Shown piece by piece: positions 24,666-32,659 of a stretch of DNA of 45,669 nt. Positions within the stretch are counted from its first letter, which is position 1. Each line of letters begins with the position of its first letter. The DNA is taken from NCBI GenBank assembly GCA_019115825.1, contig DXCV01000003.1, positions 1 to 45,669 on the forward strand, given 5' to 3'. The DNA is from Candidatus Bacteroides pullicola (lineage in GTDB: Bacteria; Bacteroidota; Bacteroidia; Bacteroidales; Bacteroidaceae). The notes below the pieces were generated by a model, which ran no database searches, was not told the origin of the DNA, and worked only from the letters and a program-made list of their open reading frames with translations. Position numbers and translations under genes: made by a program.

Positions 24666-27098
24666 ATGAAAGTAATGAAATTCGGCGGGACATCAGTAGG
24701 TTCCGTAGAGAGCATTTTGAGAGTGAAACGCATTGTGGAGGCCCAGCAGGAGCCGGTCATTGTGGTGGTGTCCGCCCTGGGCGGTATCACGGACAAGCTG
24801 ATACAGACCTCGCGCATGGCCGCATCGGGCGACGCCTCCTACGAGAATGAGTTCCGCGAGATAGTCAGCCGTCACGTGGAGATGGTGAAGCGGGTCTTCC
24901 CCGAGTATGACGCGCAGATGACCGTGCAACGCCAAGTGGGCGAGTTGCTCAATGAACTGAAGGACATCTTCCAGGGCATCTACCTCATCAAGGACTTGTC
25001 GCAGAAGACATCGGACACCATCGTCAGCTATGGCGAACGCCTGTCCTCCATCATCGCTGCCCAACTGACGGGTGCGCAGTGGTTCGACTCCCGCCAATTT
25101 ATCAAGACCGACAAGAAATATGCCAAGCACGTGCTGGACACGGACCTGACCAACGAACTGGTGCGCAAGACCTTCTGCAACCTGCCCCGTCTGTCGCTGG
25201 TGCCCGGCTTTATCGCCACGGACAAGACAACGGGCGACGTGACTAACCTGGGCCGTGGCGGCTCGGACTATACGGCGGCCATCATTGCGGCGGCGCTGGA
25301 TGCCGACTCGCTGGAGATATGGACTGACGTGGATGGCTTCATGACGGCTGACCCGCGTGTTATCTCCACCGCCTACACCATCAACGAATTGAGTTACGTG
25401 GAGGCCACGGAGTTGTGTAACTTCGGCGCGAAGGTGGTCTATCCGCCCACCATTTATCCCGTCTGCCACAAAAATATACCTATCTTAATAAAGAATACGT
25501 TCAATCCCGAAGGGGCCGGTACCATCATCAAGCAGGAAGTCAGCGACCCGCAGAGTAAGGCCATCAAGGGCATATCTTCCATCAACGACACAAGCCTCAT
25601 CACCGTGCAGGGCCTGGGCATGGTGGGTGTCATCGGCGTCAACTACCGCATCTTCAAGGCGTTGGCTAAGAACGGTATCAGTGTCTTCCTGGTGTCCCAA
25701 GCCTCGTCAGAGAACTCCACGTCCATCGGTGTGCGCAATGCCGATGCCGACCTGGCCTGCGAGGTGCTGACCACGGAGTTTGCCAAGGAGATAGAGATGG
25801 GCGAGATTTCTCCCATCCAGGCAGAGAAGAACCTGGCCACCGTCGCCATTGTAGGCGAGAACATGAAGCATACGCCGGGCATTGCGGGCAAGCTGTTCGG
25901 CACGCTGGGCCGCAACGGCATCAATGTCATAGCCTGCGCACAGGGTGCAAGCGAGACCAATATCTCGTTCGTGGTGGACAGCCGCTACCTGCGCAAGTCG
26001 CTTAACGTCATCCACGATTCCTTCTTCCTCTCCGAATACCAGGTGCTCAACCTCTTCATTTGCGGCATTGGCACCGTGGGCGGCAGCCTCATCGAACAGA
26101 TTCACAGCCAGCGGCAGAAACTGATGCAGGAAAACGGCCTGCAGCTCAACGTCGTGGGCATCGCTGATGCTTCCCACTCCCTCTTCTGCCGCGAAGGTAT
26201 CGACCTGGCCAATTATCGCGAGGAACTGCAGCAGAAGGGGAATCCCAGCGACACGCAGGTGTTGCGTGACGGCATCATCGGCATGAACATCTTCAACAGC
26301 GTCTTCGTGGATTGCACGGCCAGTCCCGACGTGGCTGCCATCTACAAGGACCTTCTTTTGCATAACGTCTCCGTGGTGGCCGCTAACAAAATAGCCGCTT
26401 CGTCCGCCTACGACAACTACCGCGAGTTGAAGCAGATCGCCCGGCAACGTGGCGTGAAGTACCTTTTCGAGACTAACGTGGGTGCCGGCCTGCCCATCAT
26501 CAACACCATCAACGACCTCATCCACAGCGGCGACAAGATTCTGAAGATTGAAGCTGTGCTGAGCGGCACGCTGAACTACATCTTCAACAAGCTCAGTGCG
26601 GACGTGCCCTTCAGCAAGGCGATACACATGGCGCAGATAGAGCGTTACTCTGAGCCCGACCCGCGCATCGACCTGAGCGGAAAGGACGTTATCCGCAAAC
26701 TGGTCATCCTGGCTCGTGAGGCTGGCTACCGGCTGGAGCAAGAGGACGTGGAGAAGCACTTGTTTGTCCCCGACGACTTCTTCGAGGGCACACTGGAAGA
26801 CTTCTGGAACAAGGTGCCCACGCTGGACGGCCAGTTCGAGTTGCGCCGCCGCATCCTGGAGGAGGAGGGCAAGCATTGGCGTTTTGTCGCCCGCCTGGAG
26901 GACGGTAAAGCCAGCGTGGGACTGATGGAGGTTGGCCGCGACCACCCGTTCTATGCGTTGGAGGGCAGCAACAACATCATTCTGCTGACCACTGAACGCT
27001 ATCACGACTACCCGATGATGATTCAAGGCTACGGTGCCGGGGCAGGCGTGACGGCGGCAGGCGTATTTGCTGATATTATGAGCATCGCCAATGTGTAA
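24666..27098 (+). CDS. thrA: Bifunctional aspartokinase / homoserine dehydrogenase
   Basis: An 810-aa enzyme catalysing the first and third steps from aspartate to homoserine. The aspartokinase half opens with KFGGTSVGS (4-12) and contains TDVDGFMTADPR (about 220-231). Two ACT domains follow at about 305-455, the likely site of threonine inhibition. The NAD(P)-binding homoserine dehydrogenase half begins at FICGIGTVGGSLIEQ (about 460-474) and includes AANKIAASSAYDNYRELK and the GTLNYIFNKL active-site region. It heads the operon thrA, phosphoglycerate-mutase-like gene, thrC. A leader with a Thr-rich small frame precedes it. Confidence 0.97.
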   Translation: MKVMKFGGTSVGSVESILRVKRIVEAQQEPVIVVVSALGGITDKLIQTSRMAASGDASYENEFREIVSRHVEMVKRVFPEYDAQMTVQRQVGELLNELKDIFQGIYLIKDLSQKTSDTIVSYGERLSSIIAAQLTGAQWFDSRQFIKTDKKYAKHVLDTDLTNELVRKTFCNLPRLSLVPGFIATDKTTGDVTNLGRGGSDYTAAIIAAALDADSLEIWTDVDGFMTADPRVISTAYTINELSYVEATELCNFGAKVVYPPTIYPVCHKNIPILIKNTFNPEGAGTIIKQEVSDPQSKAIKGISSINDTSLITVQGLGMVGVIGVNYRIFKALAKNGISVFLVSQASSENSTSIGVRNADADLACEVLTTEFAKEIEMGEISPIQAEKNLATVAIVGENMKHTPGIAGKLFGTLGRNGINVIACAQGASETNISFVVDSRYLRKSLNVIHDSFFLSEYQVLNLFICGIGTVGGSLIEQIHSQRQKLMQENGLQLNVVGIADASHSLFCREGIDLANYREELQQKGNPSDTQVLRDGIIGMNIFNSVFVDCTASPDVAAIYKDLLLHNVSVVAANKIAASSAYDNYRELKQIARQRGVKYLFETNVGAGLPIINTINDLIHSGDKILKIEAVLSGTLNYIFNKLSADVPFSKAIHMAQIERYSEPDPRIDLSGKDVIRKLVILAREAGYRLEQEDVEKHLFVPDDFFEGTLEDFWNKVPTLDGQFELRRRILEEEGKHWRFVARLEDGKASVGLMEVGRDHPFYALEGSNNIILLTTERYHDYPMMIQGYGAGAGVTAAGVFADIMSIANV

Positions 27099-27110
27099 AT
27101 TGGAATTTAT

Positions 27111-27218
27111 AAGTTGACAAGGGGACGAGTTAACGAGGCAACAAGGCCTGTTAGTAAACAGACTTACAAGTGATAAGCCCTGTCCTCGTAGCCTTGTTAA
27201 CTTGTCAACTTGTCAACT
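27111..27218. repeat. Large imperfect inverted repeat between thrA and the next gene
   Basis: The left arm 27111-27146 begins AAGTTGACAAG; the right arm 27181-27218 ends CTTGTCAACT. Aligned as inverted copies, the arms of about 36 bp share AGTTGACAAG, GAC, AGTTAAC and AGGC with few mismatches. The 34-bp centre carries no frame. The element fills the thrA-27234 gap. Confidence 0.8.
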
Positions 27219-27232
27219 AAATTATCATTTGT
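27218..27232 (+). promoter_or_regulatory. Start-proximal motif TAAATTATCATTTGT, copy 1
   Basis: The 13-nt core TAAATTATCATTT occurs unchanged immediately before three start codons in the window (27234, 28595, 32660). Here it ends 3 nt before the ATG. Its AT-richness fits a Bacteroidetes translation start region; a repeat-derived origin is equally possible. Confidence 0.4.
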
Positions 27233-27233
27233 C

Positions 27234-28460
27234 ATGAAACACATTATTATATTGGGCGATGGCATGGCCGACCATCCCATCGCCTCGCTGGGTGGCAAGA
27301 CGTTGTTGCAAGCCGCCCGTACTCCGAACATGGACCGCCTGGCCCGTTTGGGCCGCAACGGTCGCCTGCTCACCGTTTTGCCCGGATTCCATCCCGGCAG
27401 CGAGGTGGCCAACATGTCCGTCCTGGGCTACGACCTCCCGAAGGTATATGAGGGCCGCGGCCCGCTGGAGGCGGCCAGTATCGGTGTGGACCTGCAGCCG
27501 GGTGATATGGCCATGCGCTGTAACTTGGTTTGCATTGAGGGCGACATCCTCAAGAACCACTCCGCCGGGCATATCACCACGAAGGAGGCCGATGTCCTCA
27601 TCCAGTATTTGCAGGAACAATTAGGCAACGACCGTATCCACTTCTATACGGGTGTGCAATACCGTCACCTGCTGGTGGTGAAGGGAGGCAATAAGCACCT
27701 GGACTGTACGCCTCCGCACGATGTGCCTCTGCAGCCGTTCCGTCCCTTGCTGGTGAAGGCTGAGGCGGGGCATCCCGAGGCGGAAGATACCGCCGCTCTG
27801 CTGAACGACCTCATCCTCCGTTCGCAGGAGTTGCTGGCTCGTCACCCGCTCAACCTGCGCCGTGTCTCCGAGGGCAAGGACCCTGCCAACAGTATCTGGC
27901 CGTGGAGTCCCGGCTACCGTCCGCAGATGGAACTGTTCAGCAGCCGTTTCCCCCAGGTGAAGCGCGGGGCGGTCATCACCGCCGTGGACCTTATCCGTGG
28001 CATTGGCCATTACGCCGGTCTGCGCCGCATTGACGTGGAGGGGGCCACGGGGCTCTATGACACCAATTACGAGAACAAAGTCCGCGCCGCCCTCGATGCG
28101 CTCCGCACCGACGACTTTGTCTACCTCCACATCGAGGCCAGCGATGAGGCAGGGCACGAGGGAGACATTGCTTTGAAGACCCGCACCGTAGAAGACCTGG
28201 ACAGCCGCGTTGTCGGTCCTATCTACGAAGAAGTTCGCTCATGGGATGAACCCGTGGCCATTGCCGTCCTGCCCGACCATCCCACGCCTTGCGAGGTGCG
28301 CACCCACACGGCCGAGCCGGTGCCTTTCCTCATCTGGCATCCCGGCATCCAGCCCGACAGTGTGCAGACCTTCGACGAGGTGGCTGCCTGCGAGGGCTGT
28401 TACGGCCTGTTGCGCGAGGACGGATTCATCAAGGAGTTTATGAATTTGACTTATAAATAG
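27234..28460 (+). CDS. Phosphoglycerate mutase-like protein, proposed homoserine kinase
   Basis: A 408-aa protein of the cofactor-independent phosphoglycerate mutase (ApgM-like, alkaline phosphatase superfamily) fold. It has metal-site starts IILGDGMAD (D9), the nucleophile region HPGSEVANMSVLGYD, and HIEASDEAGHEGD and LPDHPTPCEVRTHTAEPVPF with Asp/His ligands. Its place between thrA and thrC, with no thrB in the operon, matches the TIGR02535 proposal that such proteins act as the missing homoserine kinase. I take that role from genomic context; the fold is the secure part. The ATG at 27234 is chosen over the upstream in-frame ATG at 27210, which lies in the inverted repeat. Confidence 0.88.
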   Translation: MKHIIILGDGMADHPIASLGGKTLLQAARTPNMDRLARLGRNGRLLTVLPGFHPGSEVANMSVLGYDLPKVYEGRGPLEAASIGVDLQPGDMAMRCNLVCIEGDILKNHSAGHITTKEADVLIQYLQEQLGNDRIHFYTGVQYRHLLVVKGGNKHLDCTPPHDVPLQPFRPLLVKAEAGHPEAEDTAALLNDLILRSQELLARHPLNLRRVSEGKDPANSIWPWSPGYRPQMELFSSRFPQVKRGAVITAVDLIRGIGHYAGLRRIDVEGATGLYDTNYENKVRAALDALRTDDFVYLHIEASDEAGHEGDIALKTRTVEDLDSRVVGPIYEEVRSWDEPVAIAVLPDHPTPCEVRTHTAEPVPFLIWHPGIQPDSVQTFDEVAACEGCYGLLREDGFIKEFMNLTYK

Positions 28461-28467
28461 GAATTTA

Positions 28468-28572
28468 GATGGCACACAGATGACACGATTGGGCAGATGA
28501 CCACAGATTTTAATAAGTAGATAATAAAGAGTCTGCGTAAATCTGTTAAATCTGTGTCATCTGTGTGCCATC
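28468..28572. repeat. Perfect 19-bp inverted repeat between the kinase-like gene and thrC
   Basis: GATGGCACACAGATGACAC (28468-28486) and its exact complement (28554-28572) enclose 67 bp that also carry related CACAGATTT / AAATCTG pieces. It differs in sequence from the element at 27111, although both fill gaps of the same operon. Confidence 0.9.
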
Positions 28573-28577
28573 ACCGA

Positions 28578-28592
28578 TAAATTATCATTTGT
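28578..28592 (+). promoter_or_regulatory. Start-proximal motif TAAATTATCATTTGT, copy 2
   Basis: Same 15 nt as at 27218, ending 2 nt before the thrC ATG at 28595. It directly follows the right arm of the inverted repeat. Confidence 0.4.
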
Positions 28593-28594
28593 GT

Positions 28595-29905
28595 ATGAAA
28601 TACTACAGTACCAACCACCAATCTCCCGCCGCTACTCTTCAAGAAGCCGTAGTGCGCGGTTTGGCACCCGACAAGGGTCTCTATATGCCCGAACGCATCG
28701 AGACGCTCCCGTATGAGTTCTTCGAACATATCGACCTGATGGATTTCCCCACCATTGCCTGCCACGTGGCCGATGCCTTCTTTGGCGAGGATGTGCCTCA
28801 GGACGTGTTGCACAGCCTGGTGCGCGACGCCCTCAATTTCGATGTGCCCCTCGTGCCTGTGGCCGATAGTCTCTATTCCTTGGAACTCTTCCATGGTCCC
28901 ACGCTGGCCTTCAAGGATGTGGGCGCCCGCTTCATGGCCCGTCTGTTGGGCTACTTCATCCGGCGCGAGGGCGACACGGAGGTCAACGTGCTGGTGGCTA
29001 CTTCGGGCGACACAGGCAGCGCCGTGGCTAATGGTTTCCTGGGCGTGCCGGGCATCCGCGTCTATGTGCTCTATCCCAAGGGCAAGGTCAGCGTCCTGCA
29101 AGAACGGCAGTTCACCACGTTGGGCGACAACATCACCGCTCTTGAGGTGGACGGCACCTTCGACGATTGCCAAGCTTTGGTGAAGGAAGCCTTCCTGGAC
29201 ACCGATCTCAACGCCCACATGAAGCTGACCAGCGCCAACAGCATCAACGTGGCACGCTTCCTGCCCCAGGCGTTCTATTACTTCTATGCCTACGCCCAAT
29301 GGCGGAAGTTGCAGCCCGAAGCCGATGCCCGCCGCTTGGTGGTGTGTGTGCCCAGCGGCAACTTTGGCAATCTGACGGCCGGACTCTTTGCCCGCCGCAT
29401 GGGGCTGCCCGTCAGCCGCTTCATCGCCGCCAACAACCGCAACGACGTCTTCTATCAATACTTGCAGACCGGCGTCTACACGCCCCGGCCCAGCATCGCT
29501 ACCATCGCCAATGCCATGGACGTGGGCGCACCCAGCAACTTCGCCCGCATCCTCGACCTCTATGGGGACGACCACGATGCCATCGCCCGCGACATTGCCG
29601 GTGCCACCTATACCGATGAGCAGATTGCTGAGGCTGTCCGCGAGGTTTGGAACCGTGACCATTACCTGCTCGACCCCCACGGTGCATGTGGATGCCGGGC
29701 TTTGCACGAAGGCTTGCGCGACGGCGAGGACGGCATCTTCCTGGAGACCGCTCATCCCGCCAAGTTCCGTGAGACCGTGCAACGCATCATCGGTCAACCT
29801 GTCTCTGTTCCCGACCGCTTGCGGGCCTTCCTGGAGCGTGAGAAGCAGACGGTGGAGTTGCCGAAGGACTTCGCACACTTCAAGGAGTATCTGCTGGGAC
29901 AGTAA
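28595..29905 (+). CDS. thrC: Threonine synthase
   Basis: A 436-aa PLP enzyme converting O-phosphohomoserine to threonine. The family start MKYYSTNHQSPAATLQEAVVRGLAPDKGLYMPE is clear. The PLP lysine is K107 in LAFKDVGARF, the phosphate-binding SGDTGSAVANGF follows, and PSGNFGNLTAG is the later glycine-rich loop. It is the last gene of the thr operon. I chose the ATG at 28595 because the upstream in-frame ATG at 28565 falls in the inverted repeat and adds an atypical extension. Confidence 0.97.
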   Translation: MKYYSTNHQSPAATLQEAVVRGLAPDKGLYMPERIETLPYEFFEHIDLMDFPTIACHVADAFFGEDVPQDVLHSLVRDALNFDVPLVPVADSLYSLELFHGPTLAFKDVGARFMARLLGYFIRREGDTEVNVLVATSGDTGSAVANGFLGVPGIRVYVLYPKGKVSVLQERQFTTLGDNITALEVDGTFDDCQALVKEAFLDTDLNAHMKLTSANSINVARFLPQAFYYFYAYAQWRKLQPEADARRLVVCVPSGNFGNLTAGLFARRMGLPVSRFIAANNRNDVFYQYLQTGVYTPRPSIATIANAMDVGAPSNFARILDLYGDDHDAIARDIAGATYTDEQIAEAVREVWNRDHYLLDPHGACGCRALHEGLRDGEDGIFLETAHPAKFRETVQRIIGQPVSVPDRLRAFLEREKQTVELPKDFAHFKEYLLGQ

Positions 29906-29917
29906 GGCTTTGATGGG

Positions 29918-29981
29918 AAAAAGGTGGCACCTTTATTATAAAAAGGTGGCACCTTTTTATGGAATCAATGCCATTGATTCC
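29918..29981. repeat. Three palindromes at 22-bp spacing after thrC
   Basis: Two copies of AAAAAGGTG-G-CACCTTT are centred at 29927 and 29949; a third palindrome, GGAATCAATG-C-CATTGATTCC, is centred at 29971. Spacing is exactly 22 bp. Both sequence types recur at 3881-4012. The A5/T5 flanked second copy could also act as a terminator in both directions. Confidence 0.85.
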
Positions 29982-30080
29982 TGTTCTCCTGACGGTAAAG
30001 CCAATGTGTCCGGTGCGTCGAGCTTGTAGATAACTTCTGCATAGTCCCGGATTAGTATAAACTAAATAGGATTGTTTACT

Positions 30081-30088
30081 TATATTTG
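30081..30088 (+). promoter_or_regulatory. Bacteroidetes -7 box (TATATTTG) for the MscS channel
   Basis: TATATTTG ends 13 bp before the ATG at 30102, predicting a very short leader; the next in-frame ATG at 30105 is an alternative start. Confidence 0.45.
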
Positions 30089-30101
30089 AATTGAAATCTA
30101 T

Positions 30102-30950
30102 ATGATGTATCTGACATTGTTATCGGGGTCTTTCCCCACTTCTCTGAATGACGTCCTGCTCAATCTCTGGGCCGGAAGTCTGGACCTGGGCAGACGTATT
30201 CTGGCGGCACTGCTCATCTTCATTATCGGCCGCCTGATTATTTCGTTCCTCAACAAGTTGGTGGCCCGCATCCTGCAACGCCGGAAGGTGGATGCCGGCG
30301 TACAGTCGTTCGTGCGCAGCTTGGTCCACATTCTGCTCATGATTCTGCTGGTGATTGCCGTCATCAGCAAGCTGGGCATCGAGACCACCTCGTTTGCCGC
30401 CCTGCTGGCTTCGGCTGGCGTGGCGGTCGGCATGGCCTTGAGCGGCAATTTGCAGAACTTTGCCGGCGGACTCATCATCCTGATATTCCGTCCCTACAAA
30501 GTGGGCGACTGGATTGAGGCGCAGAACGAGAGCGGCACGGTGCGCGAAATTCAGATTTTCCACACCATCCTCACCACGGCGGACAACAAGACCGTCTACA
30601 TCCCCAACGGCTCGGCATCGAGCGGCGTCATTGTCAACTACAGCCATGAGGAGACGCGCCGCGTGGACTGGGTGATAGGCGTGGAATATGGCGAAGACTA
30701 TGCCCGGGTGGAGGAAGTGGCTCGTCGTATCGTGGCGGCGGAGAAACGTATCCTGTCCACTCCGGCGCCCTTCATTGCGCTGGACGCCCTGGATGCCAGC
30801 AGCGTCAATGTGCGTATCCGTGTCTGGGTGAAGAATTCGGATTATTGGGGCGTCTACTACGACGTGCAGCGTGCCATCTACGAGGAATTCAACAAGGCGG
30901 GCATCGGTTTCCCCTTCCCGCAGCTCACCATCCATACGGCCAAGGATTGA
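30102..30950 (+). CDS. MscS-family mechanosensitive channel
   Basis: A 282-aa inner-membrane channel that would open under hypo-osmotic membrane tension. Three hydrophobic helices are seen (about 25-48, 67-88 and 93-115); the third is the Gly/Ala-rich pore helix (ALLASAGVAVGMALSGNLQNFAGGLIIL). The MscS beta domain follows (FRPYKVGDWIEA, IPNGSASSGVIVNYS) and then an alpha/beta C-terminus ending FPFPQLTIHTAKD. Length is that of minimal MscS (YggB-like). It has its own -7 box and a strong terminator. Confidence 0.95.
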   Translation: MMYLTLLSGSFPTSLNDVLLNLWAGSLDLGRRILAALLIFIIGRLIISFLNKLVARILQRRKVDAGVQSFVRSLVHILLMILLVIAVISKLGIETTSFAALLASAGVAVGMALSGNLQNFAGGLIILIFRPYKVGDWIEAQNESGTVREIQIFHTILTTADNKTVYIPNGSASSGVIVNYSHEETRRVDWVIGVEYGEDYARVEEVARRIVAAEKRILSTPAPFIALDALDASSVNVRIRVWVKNSDYWGVYYDVQRAIYEEFNKAGIGFPFPQLTIHTAKD

Positions 30951-30961
30951 GTTGGGATTTC

Positions 30962-31015
30962 GGGGCGTATCCAGGCGGCGGAAGTTCCTTTCGCCCGGGT
31001 ACGCCCCTGCTTTTT
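30962..31015 (+). terminator. Intrinsic terminator after the MscS gene
   Basis: GGGGCGTA (30962-30969) pairs with TACGCCCC (31000-31007), with further internal GGCG/CGCC pairing, followed by TGC and five T. Confidence 0.85.
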
Positions 31016-31098
31016 GTGCCAAGCCGGGCGTGCTTGACGTTTTATTATTAAATAATCAAAATAAAGCCGCAGAATATGGTGCGTTTGAAAAGTTTTCC

Positions 31099-31106
31099 TA
31101 TATTTG
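31099..31106 (+). promoter_or_regulatory. Bacteroidetes -7 box (TATATTTG) of gdhA
   Basis: TATATTTG lies 75 bp before gdhA. The only nearby TTTG (31084) is too close for a -33. A small hairpin GCTTGC/GCAAGC (31114-31141) would form at the very start of the transcript. Confidence 0.5.
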
Positions 31107-31180
31107 CATTGTCGCTTGCTTACACTTTGTACGCGGCAAGCTGATGTGAAAACTTTAATTACCTTTTAATACCAAATAGT

Positions 31181-32518
31181 ATGAACATCGAACGTATCAT
31201 GGCCTCGCTGGAGGCAAAGCATCCTGGTGAATCCGAGTACCTTCAAGCCGTGAAGGAAGTGCTTCTTTCCATAGAAGACGTGTACAATCAGCATCCCGAA
31301 TTCGAGAAAGCCAAAATCATCGAGCGCTTGGTAGAGCCCGACCGCATCTTCACGTTCCGCGTGACGTGGGTGGACGACAAGGGCGAAGTGCAGACCAACC
31401 TGGGCTATCGGGTGCAGTTCAACAATGCCATTGGCCCGTACAAGGGCGGTATTCGTTTCCATGCTTCCGTCAACCTCTCCATCCTGAAGTTCCTGGGCTT
31501 CGAGCAGACGTTCAAGAACGCTTTGACCACGCTCCCGATGGGCGGCGGCAAAGGCGGTTCGGACTTCTCGCCCCGTGGCAAGAGCAATGCCGAAATCATG
31601 CGTTTCTGCCAGGCGTTCATGCTGGAGCTGTGGCGTCATCTGGGTCCCGATATGGACGTGCCTGCCGGTGACATCGGCGTGGGCGGTCGCGAAGTGGGCT
31701 ATATGTTCGGTATGTACAAGAAACTGACCCGCGAGTTTACCGGCACATTCACCGGCAAGGGACTGGAGTTCGGCGGTTCGCTCATCCGTCCCGAAGCAAC
31801 AGGTTTCGGTGGCTTGTATTTCGTCAACCAGATGCTGCAAACCAAGGGCATAGACATTAAGGGCAAGACGGTGGCCATCTCCGGATTCGGCAATGTGGCT
31901 TGGGGTGCTGCTACCAAGGCCACGCAGTTGGGCGCCAAGGTCGTGACGATTTCCGGTCCTGATGGCTATGTTTACGATCCTGACGGCATCAGTGGCGAGA
32001 AGATAGATTATATGTTGGAGCTCCGTGCATCGGGCAATGACATCGTCGCCCCGTATGCCGAGCAGTTCCCCAGTGCCACGTTCGTCTCCGGCAAGCGTCC
32101 GTGGGAAGTGAAGGTGGACATCGCCCTGCCTTGTGCCACGCAGAACGAGCTGAACGGCGAGGATGCCAAGCACCTGATCGACAACGGTGTCCTTTGTGTG
32201 GGTGAAATCTCCAACATGGGATGTACTCCCGAAGCTATCGACCTCTTCATCGAGCATAAGATGATGTATGCGCCGGGCAAGGCTGTCAATGCCGGTGGTG
32301 TGGCCACCAGCGGACTGGAGATGTCTCAAAACGCCATGCACCTCAGCTGGAGTGCAGCCGAGGTAGACGAGAAGCTGCACGGCATCATGCATGCCATTCA
32401 CGACCAGTGCGTGAAGTATGGCACCGAGCCTGATGGTTACATCAACTACGTGAAGGGCGCCAACATCGCCGGCTTCATGAAGGTGGCTCACGCCATGATG
32501 GCCCAAGGCGTCATCTGA
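31181..32518 (+). CDS. gdhA: Glutamate dehydrogenase (hexameric, NADP-type)
   Basis: A 445-aa enzyme interconverting glutamate and 2-oxoglutarate plus ammonia, central to nitrogen assimilation in Bacteroidales. The active-site motif LPMGGGKGGSDF (118-129, K124) and YKGGIRFH (87-94) are intact. The Rossmann domain carries SGFGNVAWGAA. The length of about 445 aa and the lid region fit the small hexameric NADP-linked class; the coenzyme itself is inferred. It is monocistronic, with its own -7 box and a strong terminator whose T run doubles as part of the next promoter. Confidence 0.97.
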   Translation: MNIERIMASLEAKHPGESEYLQAVKEVLLSIEDVYNQHPEFEKAKIIERLVEPDRIFTFRVTWVDDKGEVQTNLGYRVQFNNAIGPYKGGIRFHASVNLSILKFLGFEQTFKNALTTLPMGGGKGGSDFSPRGKSNAEIMRFCQAFMLELWRHLGPDMDVPAGDIGVGGREVGYMFGMYKKLTREFTGTFTGKGLEFGGSLIRPEATGFGGLYFVNQMLQTKGIDIKGKTVAISGFGNVAWGAATKATQLGAKVVTISGPDGYVYDPDGISGEKIDYMLELRASGNDIVAPYAEQFPSATFVSGKRPWEVKVDIALPCATQNELNGEDAKHLIDNGVLCVGEISNMGCTPEAIDLFIEHKMMYAPGKAVNAGGVATSGLEMSQNAMHLSWSAAEVDEKLHGIMHAIHDQCVKYGTEPDGYINYVKGANIAGFMKVAHAMMAQGVI

Positions 32519-32558
32519 CGAAAGACTTTGTTTAGTTGTATTTGTATTTGTGGTTTAT

Positions 32559-32597
32559 GCCGCCCCTTGCCTGCGAAGGTTATGGGCGGCTTTTTTT
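32559..32597 (+). terminator. Intrinsic terminator of gdhA
   Basis: GCCGCCC (32559-32565) pairs with GGGCGGC (32584-32590), then seven T. The last T residues belong to the TTTG -33 element of the downstream promoter. Confidence 0.9.
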
Positions 32598-32625
32598 GTG
32601 CTTGCCGGGGGAATTGTTACCTTTG
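32595..32625 (+). promoter_or_regulatory. Promoter of the M24 peptidase gene, full consensus
   Basis: TTTG (32595-32598), 19 bp, TACCTTTG (32618-32625), a perfect match. It overlaps the T run of the gdhA terminator and places the transcript start near 32632, so the gene must begin at the ATG 32660 and not further upstream. Confidence 0.8.
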
Positions 32626-32646
32626 CGGGCGAGAAATAGGACTCTC

Positions 32647-32659
32647 TAAATTATCATTT
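32647..32659 (+). promoter_or_regulatory. Start-proximal motif TAAATTATCATTT, copy 3
   Basis: The same 13 nt found before 27234 and 28595, here directly abutting the ATG at 32660. Confidence 0.4.

Noticed and set aside
32528..32659. 44-codon N-terminal extension of the M24 peptidase
   Set aside because: It crosses the gdhA terminator and the promoter, and its Cys-rich residues are not part of the family.
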